From contig NZ_CP077089.1 of assembly GCF_014268445.2 (NCBI RefSeq), positions 5,067,501 to 5,131,500 on the forward strand: a stretch of DNA of 64,000 bases, written 5' to 3'. Both the position numbers and the translations under genes were made by a program. The notes beneath the pieces are model-generated. The model was not told the origin of the DNA and did no database searches. It saw only the letters and a program-made list of their open reading frames with translations. Each line of letters starts with the position of its first letter. Within the stretch, counting starts at the first letter, position 1. Positions 46,395-57,871 of the stretch are shown here, piece after piece. The DNA comes from Pseudomonas tensinigenes (GTDB taxonomy: Bacteria; Pseudomonadota; Gammaproteobacteria; Pseudomonadales; Pseudomonadaceae).

Positions 46395-48518
46395 GTGTCT
46401 TTTGGCTCTGCGTCCCCGCGTTCGTCCGTCTTACTGGCGCTGCTGTTCAGCCCGCTAGTGCTGGCCGACGACCTGTTCATGGACAACGAAGCACTGCCGC
46501 AGGTGCTGACCGCCACGCGCCTGAAACAGACGCCAGCGGAAGTGCCGGGGAGCATGACCGTACTCGACAGCGAACTGATCAACGCCAGCGGTGCCCGCGA
46601 CATCAGCGAACTGCTGCGCCTGGTGCCGGGGATGATGGTCGGCAACATCAGCGGCAATCAGGCGGCAGTCAATTACCACGGCACCAACGCCAGCGAAGCG
46701 CGGCGCATGCAAGTGCTGATCGACGGCCGTTCGGTGTACCGCGCCGGATTGTCCACGGTGGACTGGAGCGATATTCCGGTGGCCATGGAAGACATCGAAC
46801 GCATCGAGGTTTTTCGCGGCCCGAACACCGTCAGTTATGGCGCCAACGCGCTGATGGCGGTGGTCAACATCATCACCCGCCACCCGGCGGACAGCCACGG
46901 CACGCGGTTGAAGTACACCCGTGGCCAGCGTGGCATCAATGATTTTTACGCCAGCCAAGGCACCGGCTGGAATGGCGGTGATCTGCGCCTGTCGTTATCC
47001 GGCCAGGAAGACGATGGCTTCGACAGCGATCGCAGCGGCGCCGATTACCGCGACAGCCGTCGCTTGAATCGCTTCAGTCTCGCGGTCAGCCACACCCTCA
47101 GCGATAACCAGAGCCTCGACTGGCAGGTCAACGCCAAGGATGGGACCAACCAGCGACCGTACACCTACCGCCCGGTGTTCTCCGGGATTACCGCCGCCGG
47201 GAACAATTCCGACGTGGTGGCCAAGGATTACGCCGGTTCGGTGCGCTGGAACCTCGACATCAATCCCGAACACAGCCTTTATATACAAGGTTCGGCGCAA
47301 CACTGGGATCGCCAGCAAACCTGGCGCGCCTGCGATGCCGAGGTGTCATTCAGCCCCGAACTGACGCAACTGTGGCAACTCAACCCGAATTACACCGAAC
47401 GCCTGGCGCGCAACATCACGCAGTTCACCGGCCCTGGCGCGGCGCCCGGCACGCCGCAGGAAATGGCCTTGGCCAATCAGGTGCTCGATCAGTGGCGCAA
47501 CGGCGCCAGCCGAACCCTGTGCGGCGACATCGACCAGAGTGCCCGCGAATCGCGCTACGACCTCGAACTGCAGGACACCCTCAGCCTGTCCGACAGCCTG
47601 CGTCTGGTCAGCGGTATGAACTATCGTTACGACCGCGCCGACTCCGAGACCTACTTCAATGGCACGCTGGACGACACCACGTGGCGCGCGTTCGGCCAAC
47701 TGGAATGGCGTGCCACTGAACACTGGCTGTTGCAGGGCGGTGCGATGTTTGAAAACACGCAACTGATCGGCAGTTCGCTGACCCCGCGATTTGCCGTCAA
47801 TTACCTGATCAACCCGCGTCACGGCTTGCGCGCGGTGTACTCGGAGGCGATCCGCTCGCCGGACATGTTCGAGAACAATGTCAACTGGAGCTATCAGGTC
47901 AGCAACCTGCACCCTTCCGCATACGGCCAGTCTTCGGCGCGCTACTTCGTCAAGACCCGCGGCCCGGGCGACCTCGACCAGGAACACATGCGCTCGCGCG
48001 AGCTGGGCTACAACGGCTATTTCGCCGAGCTCGGTCTGGCCCTCGACGTGAAGCTGTTCTACGACGAAATCACCGGGATGATCAGCGAGCCGCTGCGCAA
48101 CAACCAATACATTGCGAGCAACGCCAACAGCTCACGCTTTCGTGGCACCGAAACCCAGCTCGACTGGCGCGTGAGCCTCGCCGACCGCTTGCGTTTCACC
48201 TACGCGTTCGTCGATGCCGAAGCGAGTAATCCGCTGGATAAGCAATTCACCTCGCGTAACAGCGGTTCGGCCGGCTGGCTGCGCGATTGGGGCCATGGCT
48301 GGAACAGCGCCCTCTTCTATTACGGCGACAACGCGCTCAATGGCTACCGTTTCGAACGGGTCGATACGCGTATCGCCAAACGCATTGCGCTGGGTAAAGC
48401 CCAGCTGCAACTGGCCGGCGTGCTGCAACAGCGCCTCGACCATGAGCCGACCACCTTCGTCGACAACAATTACGACGAGCGTCGGGTGATGTATTTCAGC
48501 GCCGAGCTGGAGTTCTAG
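46395..48518 (+). CDS. TonB-dependent outer-membrane receptor
   Basis: A 707-residue receptor starting at a GTG with a signal peptide cleaved about residue 24 (LLALLFSPLVLA|DD). The plug domain follows (VLTATRLKQTPAEVPGSMTVLDSELI, ...IERIEVFRGPNTVSYGANALMAVVNIIT), then a beta barrel that ends YFSAELEF with the terminal aromatic. No clear TonB box is visible by eye. Unusual for a nutrient receptor, it leads an operon with a periplasmic protein and a hybrid kinase (stop TAG one base before the next ATG). Cargo unknown. Confidence 0.9.
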   Translation: MSFGSASPRSSVLLALLFSPLVLADDLFMDNEALPQVLTATRLKQTPAEVPGSMTVLDSELINASGARDISELLRLVPGMMVGNISGNQAAVNYHGTNASEARRMQVLIDGRSVYRAGLSTVDWSDIPVAMEDIERIEVFRGPNTVSYGANALMAVVNIITRHPADSHGTRLKYTRGQRGINDFYASQGTGWNGGDLRLSLSGQEDDGFDSDRSGADYRDSRRLNRFSLAVSHTLSDNQSLDWQVNAKDGTNQRPYTYRPVFSGITAAGNNSDVVAKDYAGSVRWNLDINPEHSLYIQGSAQHWDRQQTWRACDAEVSFSPELTQLWQLNPNYTERLARNITQFTGPGAAPGTPQEMALANQVLDQWRNGASRTLCGDIDQSARESRYDLELQDTLSLSDSLRLVSGMNYRYDRADSETYFNGTLDDTTWRAFGQLEWRATEHWLLQGGAMFENTQLIGSSLTPRFAVNYLINPRHGLRAVYSEAIRSPDMFENNVNWSYQVSNLHPSAYGQSSARYFVKTRGPGDLDQEHMRSRELGYNGYFAELGLALDVKLFYDEITGMISEPLRNNQYIASNANSSRFRGTETQLDWRVSLADRLRFTYAFVDAEASNPLDKQFTSRNSGSAGWLRDWGHGWNSALFYYGDNALNGYRFERVDTRIAKRIALGKAQLQLAGVLQQRLDHEPTTFVDNNYDERRVMYFSAELEF

Positions 48519-48519
48519 A

Positions 48520-49448
48520 ATGCGCTACGGGCCGTCACGGAAGCTGCCAACCTTTGGCCACTGGCTGGCCGGGGTGTGTCTGTTTCTGACCGCATGGCTG
48601 CATGGCGTGGCGGTGCAGGCCGCCGATATTCTGTTGACCGGTGCCGAGGAAAGTCCCGGCGTCCAAGCGTTTGTGCAGGCACTCAGCGAACTGCGCCCGA
48701 CCGACAACGTGCGTTTCCAGCCGCTGGCCAGTCTGCCGGCACCGGGCAAACTGCCCGCCAGTCTACGGCTGATTCTGCTCGATCTGCCGAGCCTCGACTG
48801 GCGTCTGCAAGAATCCCAAGGCCCGGCAACGCTGGTGCTGCGTATCAGCCGCCTGCAAGCCCGCCAGCGTCTCGGCAGCACGCAACCGGCACACCTGAGT
48901 TTGCTCTGGAGTGATCCGCCGCTGAGCCGCCAGTTGCAGTTGATCCGGCGCATTCTGCCTCAGGCACGGCGGATCGGCGTGCTGTTCGATGAACACAGCG
49001 AATTCCTCCTCAAGGAGCTGAATCTCGCCGCCGCGCCGCTGAATCTGCAAATCGTCAGTGAGCGTTGGGACAACACCCATGACAGCCGTCCTCTGCAAAC
49101 CGTACTGAAGAACAGCGATGTGCTGCTGGGGCTCGACGACCCCGATCTGTATAACCCGAAAACCGCAAAAAACCTGCTGCTCAGCAGCTACTCACGGCAA
49201 GTCGCACTGGTCGGCCCCAACGTTGCGTTCGTCCGCGCTGGCAGCCTGGCCAGCAGTTACAGCGACCAGAACGACTGGCTGGCAATCCTCGATCAATTGC
49301 TCGACCAACCGCCGGCCAATTGGCCGCGGACCCTCTACCCCGCACGTTTTAAAGTCTCAAGTAATGCGCAGGTCGCTCGTTCACTCGGTATCGAACCGCT
49401 GAACGACGCATCTGTTGCCAGCGCACTGGCTGAAGGAGAACGCCGCCC

Positions 49449-49452
<4 letters not shown>
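48520..49452 (+). CDS. Periplasmic ABC-type substrate-binding-like protein
   Basis: A 310-residue protein with an N-terminal signal peptide (hydrophobic 16-34, cleavage near QA|AD). The body resembles the DUF534/ABC-substrate-binding fold ([29 protein letters not shown]), with a two-lobe layout, but no ABC permease or ATPase gene is nearby. It starts one base after the receptor stop and overlaps the kinase ATG (ATGA). A role as sensory partner of the kinase is inferred from position. Confidence 0.82.
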
Positions 49453-51353
<1,901 letters not shown>

Positions 51354-51451
51354 TGTGGGCCTTTCGACCATCTGCGACTGGCGTGAAAAGCGAAAGTGCG
51401 GCAGTCTTAGGCACCCGAACGAGCCTCAAAAGGGGCTTGAATAAAAATTTC

Positions 51452-51469
51452 AGTGCACAAGTGTACATT
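51452..51469 (+). promoter_or_regulatory. Candidate FabR/DesT-like operator upstream of fabA
   Basis: AGTGCACAAGTGTACATT at 51452-51469 has near-symmetrical arms (AxTGxACA / TGTxCAxT) about 130 bp before fabA. Unsaturated fatty acid regulators of the TetR family (FabR in Escherichia coli, DesT in P. aeruginosa) bind sites of this shape near fabA/fabB. No regulator gene is adjacent here. The match is by eye. Confidence 0.55.
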
Positions 51470-51600
51470 CATGTCCTTGGTGCTGTGACTTTCACCACAA
51501 CGCAATAGTCTATGAGTAGGCTGCCGGTTCGAGGCATGAACGCTTCGAACGGTCGGGAAGATTTGCCCCACCTGCCGCATGGGATTATTGAGGAGCTCGC

Positions 51601-52116
51601 ATGACCAAACAAAACGCCTTTACTCGGGAAGATCTGCTGCGCTGCAGTCGCGGTGAGCTGTTCGGCCCAGGTAACGCGCAACTGCCCGCCCCGAACATGC
51701 TGATGGTCGATCGCATCACCCTGATCAGCGAAGAAGGTGGCAAGTACGGCAAAGGTGAATTGGTCGCCGAACTGGATATCAACCCTGACCTGTGGTTCTT
51801 CGCGTGCCACTTCGAAGGTGATCCGGTGATGCCGGGCTGCCTCGGTCTGGATGCCATGTGGCAACTGGTCGGTTTCTTCCTGGGCTGGCAAGGCCTGCCG
51901 GGCCGCGGCCGTGCGCTGGGTTCGGGCGAAGTGAAGTTCTTCGGTCAGGTCCTGCCGACCGCCAAGAAAGTCACCTACAACATTCATATCAAACGCGTCC
52001 TCAAGGGCAAGCTGAACCTGGCCATTGCCGATGGTTCGGTGACTGTCGACGGTCGCGAAATCTACACCGCCGAAGGCCTTCGCGTCGGCGTTTTCACCTC
52101 CACTGACAACTTCTAA
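51601..52116 (+). CDS. fabA: Beta-hydroxydecanoyl-ACP dehydratase/isomerase
   Basis: FabA introduces the double bond of unsaturated fatty acids at the C10 stage (trans-2 to cis-3-decenoyl-ACP). The 171-residue protein has catalytic His70 ([14 protein letters not shown]) and Asp84. It is followed 11 bp later by fabB; the two are the classical anaerobic unsaturated fatty acid operon. Confidence 0.97.
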   Translation: MTKQNAFTREDLLRCSRGELFGPGNAQLPAPNMLMVDRITLISEEGGKYGKGELVAELDINPDLWFFACHFEGDPVMPGCLGLDAMWQLVGFFLGWQGLPGRGRALGSGEVKFFGQVLPTAKKVTYNIHIKRVLKGKLNLAIADGSVTVDGREIYTAEGLRVGVFTSTDNF

Positions 52117-52127
52117 GGGTTATTCGC

Positions 52128-53348
52128 ATGCGCCGCGTCGTTATCACTGGTCTGGGCATCGTTTCGTGCCTGGGCAATGACAAAGAGACCGTCTCCGCTA
52201 ACCTGCGTGCAAGCCGCCCTGGCATCCGGTTCAACCCGGAATATGCCGAAATGGGTCTGCGTAGCCAGGTTTCCGGCTCCATCGACCTCAACCTTGAAGA
52301 GCTGATCGATCGCAAGATCTATCGCTTCGTCGGCCACGCAGCGGCTTACGCCTACCTGGCCATGAAAGACGCCATCGCTGACTCCGGCCTGACCGAAGAG
52401 CAAGTGTCCAACCCGCGTACCGGCCTGGTCGCCGGTTCCGGTGGTGCTTCCACGCTGAACCAGATGGAAGCGCTGGACATCCTGCGCGAGAAAGGCGTGA
52501 AGCGCGTAGGCCCATACCGCGTAACGCGGACCATGAGCAGCACCGTTTCCGCTTGCCTGGCCACGCCATTCAAGATCAAGGGCCTGAACTACTCCATCGC
52601 TTCTGCCTGCGCCACCAGTGCTCACTGCATCGGTACCGCCATGGAACAGATCCAGATGGGCAAGCAGGACATCGTTTTCGCCGGTGGCGGCGAAGAAGAG
52701 CACTGGAGCCAGTCGTTCCTGTTCGACGCGATGGGCGCGCTGTCCAGCAAGCGTAACGACACCCCGGAACAAGCTTCCCGTGCCTACGACGCCGACCGTG
52801 ACGGTTTCGTCATCGCTGGCGGTGGCGGCATGGTCGTGGTTGAAGAGCTGGAACACGCTCTGGCCCGTGGCGCCAAGATCTACGCGGAAATCGTTGGCTA
52901 CGGCGCAACGTCCGACGGCTACGACATGGTTGCCCCGAGTGGCGAAGGCGCGATCCGCTGCATGCAGATGGCGATGTCCACCGTTGATACGCCGATCGAC
53001 TACCTGAACACCCACGGCACTTCGACTCCGGTCGGTGACGTTGCGGAAATGAAAGGTGTGCGTGAAGTGTTCGGCGACAAGGCACCTGCGATCAGCTCGA
53101 CCAAGAGCCTGTCCGGTCACTCCCTGGGCGCCGCCGGCGTTCACGAAGCGATCTACTGCATGCTGATGATGGAAGGCAACTTCATTGCCGGTTCCGCCAA
53201 CATCGACGAGCTGGACCCAGAAGTGGCCGATCTGCCGGTGCTGACCAAGACCCGCGAAAACGCCACCATCAACACCGTGATGAGCAACAGCTTCGGCTTC
53301 GGCGGCACCAACGCCACGCTGGTACTGAAGCGCTGGGAAGGCAAGTAA
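52128..53348 (+). CDS. fabB: Beta-ketoacyl-ACP synthase I
   Basis: FabB elongates the cis-3-decenoyl-ACP made by FabA, fixing the unsaturated branch. The 406-residue protein has nucleophile Cys161 (ASACATSAH) and the two histidines in [11 protein letters not shown] and GHSLGAAG. Ribosome-binding GGGT precedes the ATG, 11 bp after fabA. A strong terminator follows. Confidence 0.97.
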   Translation: MRRVVITGLGIVSCLGNDKETVSANLRASRPGIRFNPEYAEMGLRSQVSGSIDLNLEELIDRKIYRFVGHAAAYAYLAMKDAIADSGLTEEQVSNPRTGLVAGSGGASTLNQMEALDILREKGVKRVGPYRVTRTMSSTVSACLATPFKIKGLNYSIASACATSAHCIGTAMEQIQMGKQDIVFAGGGEEEHWSQSFLFDAMGALSSKRNDTPEQASRAYDADRDGFVIAGGGGMVVVEELEHALARGAKIYAEIVGYGATSDGYDMVAPSGEGAIRCMQMAMSTVDTPIDYLNTHGTSTPVGDVAEMKGVREVFGDKAPAISSTKSLSGHSLGAAGVHEAIYCMLMMEGNFIAGSANIDELDPEVADLPVLTKTRENATINTVMSNSFGFGGTNATLVLKRWEGK

Positions 53349-53371
53349 TTCCCCCCGCTTGAGCCACACAT

Positions 53372-53406
53372 GAAAACGCCCCGACTGGTTCGGGGCGTTT
53401 TTTTTC
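53372..53406 (+). terminator. Terminator after fabB
   Basis: AACGCCCCGA-ctgg-TTCGGGGCGTT followed by eight T residues, 24 bp beyond the stop codon. Confidence 0.92.
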
Positions 53407-53440
53407 GTCTGCAGAAAATAGCAGGTACACCGCAAAACCC

Positions 53441-53529
53441 TGTGGGAGCGAGCCTGCTCGCGAATGCGATATTCCAGTCACCCTATCGTCGTCTGACCCA
53501 CCGAATTCGCGAGCAGGCTCGCTCCCACA
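53441..53529. repeat. Inverted REP pair (REPIN)
   Basis: TGTGGGAGCGAGCCTGCTCG and its inverse flank about 41 bp. It follows the fabB terminator. Confidence 0.9.
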
Positions 53530-53658
53530 ATGGGTTTCGACGCTTGTGAAAATGAAACTTCTGTCATGAAACTTACCAGCCTGCGACCGAATGTCGCGGA
53601 TTACGCGGGCTGCAGCACTGTTGCAAAAAACGCAATAACACCTTGCACAAATCAGCCG

Positions 53659-53688
53659 TTTACTTAGCAGGCTAACAAATTCTATAAC
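53659..53688 (+). promoter_or_regulatory. Candidate promoter for the 62-residue protein
   Basis: TTTACT (53659-53664) and TATAAC (53683-53688) are 18 bp apart in otherwise unremarkable AT-richer DNA about 50 bp before the start codon. Assigned by eye, weak consensus. Confidence 0.4.
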
Positions 53689-53739
53689 AGAGTCCTGCAC
53701 ACGCCTTGCTGCAGATAACTTGAGATTTGGAGCTAGCAG

Positions 53740-53928
53740 ATGACTGTAAAAGTAACTGAACGCGACGATTCACACATGTCCCACGAAGGCGTAGCCGCCG
53801 GTATCCGCATCTGGGATGTGCATCAACAAGACTTGCTGGTCGGCATGTTCCACAACGAGATCGACGCCCACAACTACAAGGCCGAACTGGAAGTGCAAGA
53901 ACAGCAGCGGGATCTGAAATCCGCCTGA
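53740..53928 (+). CDS. Small conserved protein of unknown function
   Basis: A 62-residue hydrophilic protein (MTVKVTERDDSHMSHEG..., with IRIWDVHQQDLLVGMFHNE in the middle and a C-terminal helix EVQEQQRDLKSA). GGAG lies seven bases before the ATG, and a terminator follows closely. That, a good start and coding-like composition make it a real gene. No domain is recognised; conserved hypotheticals of this size occur in Pseudomonas. Confidence 0.75.
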   Translation: MTVKVTERDDSHMSHEGVAAGIRIWDVHQQDLLVGMFHNEIDAHNYKAELEVQEQQRDLKSA

Positions 53929-53946
53929 TTCACCACAGCATTGAAA

Positions 53947-53980
53947 ACGACAAACCCCGCCATGAGCGGGGTTTGTCGTT
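53947..53980. terminator. Bidirectional terminator
   Basis: ACGACAAACCCCGC-catga-GCGGGGTTTGTCGT is a perfect 14-bp stem between two convergent genes (stop codons at 53928 and 53998). Confidence 0.88.
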
Positions 53981-53997
53981 GTTACAGCTTTATCGAT

Positions 53998-54540
53998 TTA
54001 CCACATCAGATCATCTGGGATCTGATACGCCGCGTACGGATCGTCCTCGGTGCTGACCTCTTCGGTCTGCACGTTGAGCTGGACGATGCGCTGCGGGTCG
54101 CGCTCCTGGATCTTCAGGGCCGCTTCACGCGGGATCACTTCGTAGCCGCCGGCATGGTGGACGATCGCCAGCGAACCGCTGCTGAGCTTATTGCGCATCA
54201 GCGTGTTGACCGAGATGCGCTTGACCTTCTTGTCGTCGACGAAGTTGTAGTAGTCCTCGGTGGTCAGCTTGGGCAGACGCGAGACTTCGATCAACTGCTT
54301 GACCTGCGCTGCACGCGCCTTGGCCTCGGCTTTCTCTTTCTGCTGACGGTTCAGTTCCTGGTCGCGTTTGACCTTCTCGGCCATGGCTTCCTGAGCTGCA
54401 CGTTGCTGCGAGTCATCCAGCTCGATCTGGCCTTTGTGCGCCAGACGCTGCTGCTTCTGCTTGTCCTTGCTGACCTGCTTGGCCTGCTTTTGGTTGACCA
54501 GGCCTGCTTTGAGCAACTGGTCGCGAAGGGAAATACTCAT
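53998..54540 (-). CDS. DUF2058 domain-containing protein (YaiL-like)
   Basis: A 180-residue protein beginning MSISLRDQLLKAGLVNQKQAKQV, with a long Lys/Gln/Glu-rich helix (30-85) and a C-terminal alpha/beta part. DUF2058/YaiL proteins are nucleoprotein-associated hypotheticals with charged coiled-coil N-termini. It starts 25 bp after the mazG stop and is the last gene of the cysM operon run. Confidence 0.85.
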   Translation of the reverse strand: MSISLRDQLLKAGLVNQKQAKQVSKDKQKQQRLAHKGQIELDDSQQRAAQEAMAEKVKRDQELNRQQKEKAEAKARAAQVKQLIEVSRLPKLTTEDYYNFVDDKKVKRISVNTLMRNKLSSGSLAIVHHAGGYEVIPREAALKIQERDPQRIVQLNVQTEEVSTEDDPYAAYQIPDDLMW

Positions 54541-54565
54541 GGGACTTACTCACTTGGGCAGTTGC

Positions 54566-55402
54566 TCAGCCGCAGCCGGGCACATTCTTTTCCTGACGTT
54601 TGGCTTCACCCCACAGGGCGTCCAACTCTTCGAGGGTGCAATCTTCTATGGGACGGTGGGTGTCGCGCAATGCCTGTTCGATAAATCGGAAACGTCTTTC
54701 GAACTTGCCGTTGGCGCCACGCAGCGCGGTTTCCGGGTCGACCTTCAGATGCCGGGCCAGATTGACCACGGAAAACAGCAGATCGCCGATCTCGTCAGCC
54801 ACGGCGACGGGATCGTTTTCCGACATAGCTTCGAGGACTTCATCGAGTTCTTCGCGCACCTTGTCGAGCACCGGCAAGGCATCCGGCCAGTCGAAACCGA
54901 CCTGCCCTGCGCGCTTCTGCAACTTTGCCGAACGCGACAATGCCGGCAACGTCGCCGGCACGTCATCGAGCAGTGACAGTTGCTCGGGCGCGGCGGATTT
55001 CTCGGCGCGCTCTTCGGCCTTGATCTCTTCCCAGCGCTGCTTGACCTGTTCTTCGCTCAAGCGCGGCACATCCAGCGGTGCGTAGAGATCACCGGTGGGG
55101 AACACATGGGGATGACGACGGATCAGCTTGCGGGTAATGCTGTCGATCACCCCGGCGAATTCGAAGCGCCCTTCTTCCTTGGCCAACTGGCTGTAATACA
55201 CCACCTGGAACAGCAGATCGCCCAACTCGCCCTGCAAATGATCGAAGTCGCCACGTTCGATGGCGTCGGCCACTTCGTAGGCTTCTTCGAGGGTGTGCGG
55301 AACGATGGTTGCGTAGGTTTGCTTGATGTCCCACGGGCAACCGAACTGCGGATCGCGCAGACGGTTCATCAGGTGGAGCAGGTCTTCAAGGCTGTAAATC
55401 AT
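54566..55402 (-). CDS. mazG: Nucleoside triphosphate pyrophosphohydrolase
   Basis: MazG hydrolyses nucleoside triphosphates (including (d)NTPs) to monophosphates and in Escherichia coli limits ppGpp effects. The 278-residue protein has two MazG repeats: TLEEAYEVADAIERGDFDHLQGELGDLL near 37-64 and REELDEVLEAMSENDPVAVADEIGDLL near 188-214. It follows relA, as in other Pseudomonas, with a REPIN in the gap. Confidence 0.94.
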   Translation of the reverse strand: MIYSLEDLLHLMNRLRDPQFGCPWDIKQTYATIVPHTLEEAYEVADAIERGDFDHLQGELGDLLFQVVYYSQLAKEEGRFEFAGVIDSITRKLIRRHPHVFPTGDLYAPLDVPRLSEEQVKQRWEEIKAEERAEKSAAPEQLSLLDDVPATLPALSRSAKLQKRAGQVGFDWPDALPVLDKVREELDEVLEAMSENDPVAVADEIGDLLFSVVNLARHLKVDPETALRGANGKFERRFRFIEQALRDTHRPIEDCTLEELDALWGEAKRQEKNVPGCG

Positions 55403-55426
55403 TTAGCTGTCTCACCACAAAACCAC

Positions 55427-55515
55427 TGTGGGAGCGAGCCTGCTCGCGAAAGCGGTGTGTCTGCAACTATGTTGTCGACTGACACGCCCTCTTCGCGAGC
55501 AGGCTCGCTCCCACA
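55427..55515. repeat. Inverted REP pair (REPIN) between mazG and relA
   Basis: TGTGGGAGCGAGCCTGCTCG and its inverse flank 42 bp. It sits inside the relA-mazG gap, between two genes that otherwise read as one operon. Confidence 0.9.
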
Positions 55516-55526
55516 GAGAAGCCACA

Positions 55527-57770
55527 TCACGGCGTACGGTTACGCCGCGTTTCGATGATGTTCGGCAACTGCGAAATCCGCCCCAGCAACCGGCCCAACG
55601 CATCCAGCCCCGGGATCTCGATAGTCAGCGACATCAGCGCGGTGTTGTCTTCCTTGTTCGAGCGGGTGTTGACCGCCAGCACGTTGATACGCTCGTTGAG
55701 CAATACCTGCGAGACGTCACGCAGCAGCCCGGAACGGTCGTAGGCACGGATGACAATGTCCACCGGGTAGGTGAGCACCGGCACCGGGCCCCAACTGACC
55801 TGGATGATCCGCTCTGGCTCGCGCCCGCCCAGTTGCAGCACCGAGGCGCAGTCCTGACGGTGAATGCTCACGCCACGGCCCTGGGTGATGTAACCGACGA
55901 TCGCATCGCCCGGCAGCGGCTGGCAGCAACCGGCCATCTGCGTCATCAAGTTGCCGACGCCCTGAATCTGAATGTCGCCGCGCTTGCCCGGTTTGTAACC
56001 GGTGGCTTTGCGTGGAATCAGTTCCAGTTGTTCGTTGCCGCGTTCCGGCTCGACCAGTTGCTGCGCGAGGTTGACCAGTTGCGCCAGACGCAGATCGCCG
56101 GCACCGAGGGCGGCGAACATGTCCTCGGCGGTTTTCATGTTGGCCTTGTCGGCCAGCTTGTCGAAATCCACCGCGGGCAGGCCGAGGCGTGTCAGTTCGC
56201 GTTCGATCAGGGTTTTACCGGCGGCGACGTTCTGGTCGCGCGCCTGCAATTTGAACCAGTGGACGATCTTCGCTCGCGCCCGCGAGGTGGTGACGTAACC
56301 GAGGTTGGAGTTCAGCCAGTCGCGGCTCGGCGTGCCGTGTTTGCTGGTGATGATCTCGACCTGCTCACCGGTCTGCAGGCTGTAGTTGAGCGGCACGATG
56401 CGCCCGTTGATCTTCGCGCCACGGCAGTTGTGACCGATTTCGGTGTGCACGCGGTAAGCGAAGTCCAGCGGCGTCGCGCCTTTCGGCAAGTCGATGGCGT
56501 GACCGTCGGGGGTGAAGATGTAGACCCGATCCGGCTCGATATCGACACGCAGCTGTTCCGCCAGACCACCGATGTCGCCCAGTTCTTCGTGCCACTCGAG
56601 CACCTGACGCAGCCAGGAAATTTTCTCTTCGTAGTGGTTCGAACCGGATTTGACGTCAGTGCCCTTGTAGCGCCAGTGCGCGCAGACGCCGAGTTCGGCT
56701 TCTTCGTGCATCGAATGCGTACGGATCTGCACTTCCAGCACTTTACCCTCAGGGCCGATCACCGCGGTGTGCAGCGAGCGGTAGCCGTTCTCTTTCGGGT
56801 TGGCGATGTAGTCGTCGAATTCTTTCGGGATGTGCCGCCACAAGGTGTGCACGATACCCAGCGCGGTGTAGCAGTCGCGCATTTCCGGGACCAGCACGCG
56901 TACGGCGCGCACGTCGTAGATCTGGCTGAATTCCAGACCCTTGCGCTGCATTTTGCGCCAGATCGAATAGATGTGTTTGGCCCGGCCGCTGATGTCGGCG
57001 TCGACGCCGGTGGCCTGCAATTCGTCCTTGAGCTGGGTCATCACGTCGGCGATGAAACGCTCGCGATCAAGCCGTCGCTCGTGGAGCAACTTGGCGATCT
57101 GTTTGTATTGATCCGGCTCGAGATAACGGAAGGACAAGTCCTCCAGTTCCCATTTGATATGACCGATGCCGAGGCGGTGCGCGAGCGGCGCATAAATGTC
57201 GAAGACTTCGCGGGCGACGCGGTTACGCTTTTCGTCGTCAGCGGTTTTCACCGCACGAATGGCGCAGGTACGTTCGGCCAGTTTGATCAGCGCGACGCGA
57301 ACGTCGTCGACCATCGCCACGAGCATCTTGCGCAGGTTTTCCACCTGCCCTTGTGTGCCCATGACCATCGACTGACGCGGACTGAGACTGGCACTAATGG
57401 CCGCCATGCGCTGCACGCCGTCGATCAGCTTGGCCACCACCGGGCCAAAGCGCTGGCCGATGGCCGCGAGTTCGATCTGGCCTTCGCGCACGCCGCGATA
57501 CAGGACCGCCGCGACCAGCGAATCCTGATCGAGCTTGAGGTCGGCGAGAATCTCGGCGATTTCCAGGCCCGTACTGAAACTGCCGGAGCCTTCGGCCCAC
57601 AGATTCTTCTTGGCATTGGACTGTTGTTCGGCCTCGCGAGCGAACTCGCAGGCTTCTTTCAAGGCTTCGCGATCCAGTGCCAGATCGACACTGACCGCGT
57701 GATCGAGCCAAGCCTCGAGATTGATACTGCCGTCAGTGTTGATCGGCTGGTGTGCTCTCACCTGTACCAT
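55527..57770 (-). CDS. relA: GTP pyrophosphokinase (ppGpp synthetase I)
   Basis: RelA makes (p)ppGpp on stalled ribosomes during amino acid starvation. The 747-residue protein has a degenerate HD hydrolase domain at the N-terminus (AAVLYRGVREGQIELAAI, lacking the HD pair), the synthetase domain (GYRSLHTAVIGPEGKVLEVQIRT), a TGS domain and a C-terminal ACT domain (IVIRAYDRSGLLRDVSQVL). The start is the ATG at 57770. The tRNA operon at 25439 has the stringent-type promoter that RelA's product would repress. Confidence 0.96.
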   Translation of the reverse strand: MVQVRAHQPINTDGSINLEAWLDHAVSVDLALDREALKEACEFAREAEQQSNAKKNLWAEGSGSFSTGLEIAEILADLKLDQDSLVAAVLYRGVREGQIELAAIGQRFGPVVAKLIDGVQRMAAISASLSPRQSMVMGTQGQVENLRKMLVAMVDDVRVALIKLAERTCAIRAVKTADDEKRNRVAREVFDIYAPLAHRLGIGHIKWELEDLSFRYLEPDQYKQIAKLLHERRLDRERFIADVMTQLKDELQATGVDADISGRAKHIYSIWRKMQRKGLEFSQIYDVRAVRVLVPEMRDCYTALGIVHTLWRHIPKEFDDYIANPKENGYRSLHTAVIGPEGKVLEVQIRTHSMHEEAELGVCAHWRYKGTDVKSGSNHYEEKISWLRQVLEWHEELGDIGGLAEQLRVDIEPDRVYIFTPDGHAIDLPKGATPLDFAYRVHTEIGHNCRGAKINGRIVPLNYSLQTGEQVEIITSKHGTPSRDWLNSNLGYVTTSRARAKIVHWFKLQARDQNVAAGKTLIERELTRLGLPAVDFDKLADKANMKTAEDMFAALGAGDLRLAQLVNLAQQLVEPERGNEQLELIPRKATGYKPGKRGDIQIQGVGNLMTQMAGCCQPLPGDAIVGYITQGRGVSIHRQDCASVLQLGGREPERIIQVSWGPVPVLTYPVDIVIRAYDRSGLLRDVSQVLLNERINVLAVNTRSNKEDNTALMSLTIEIPGLDALGRLLGRISQLPNIIETRRNRTP

Positions 57771-57871
57771 CTTGCTTTACCTTCCCTACGACGCAGATTC
57801 AATGCGTCAAATCGCTGATCCTTGTTGCCCGTTTGCGCTCGCGGGGCTGATGCGAGCGCTGCGCGGACAGA

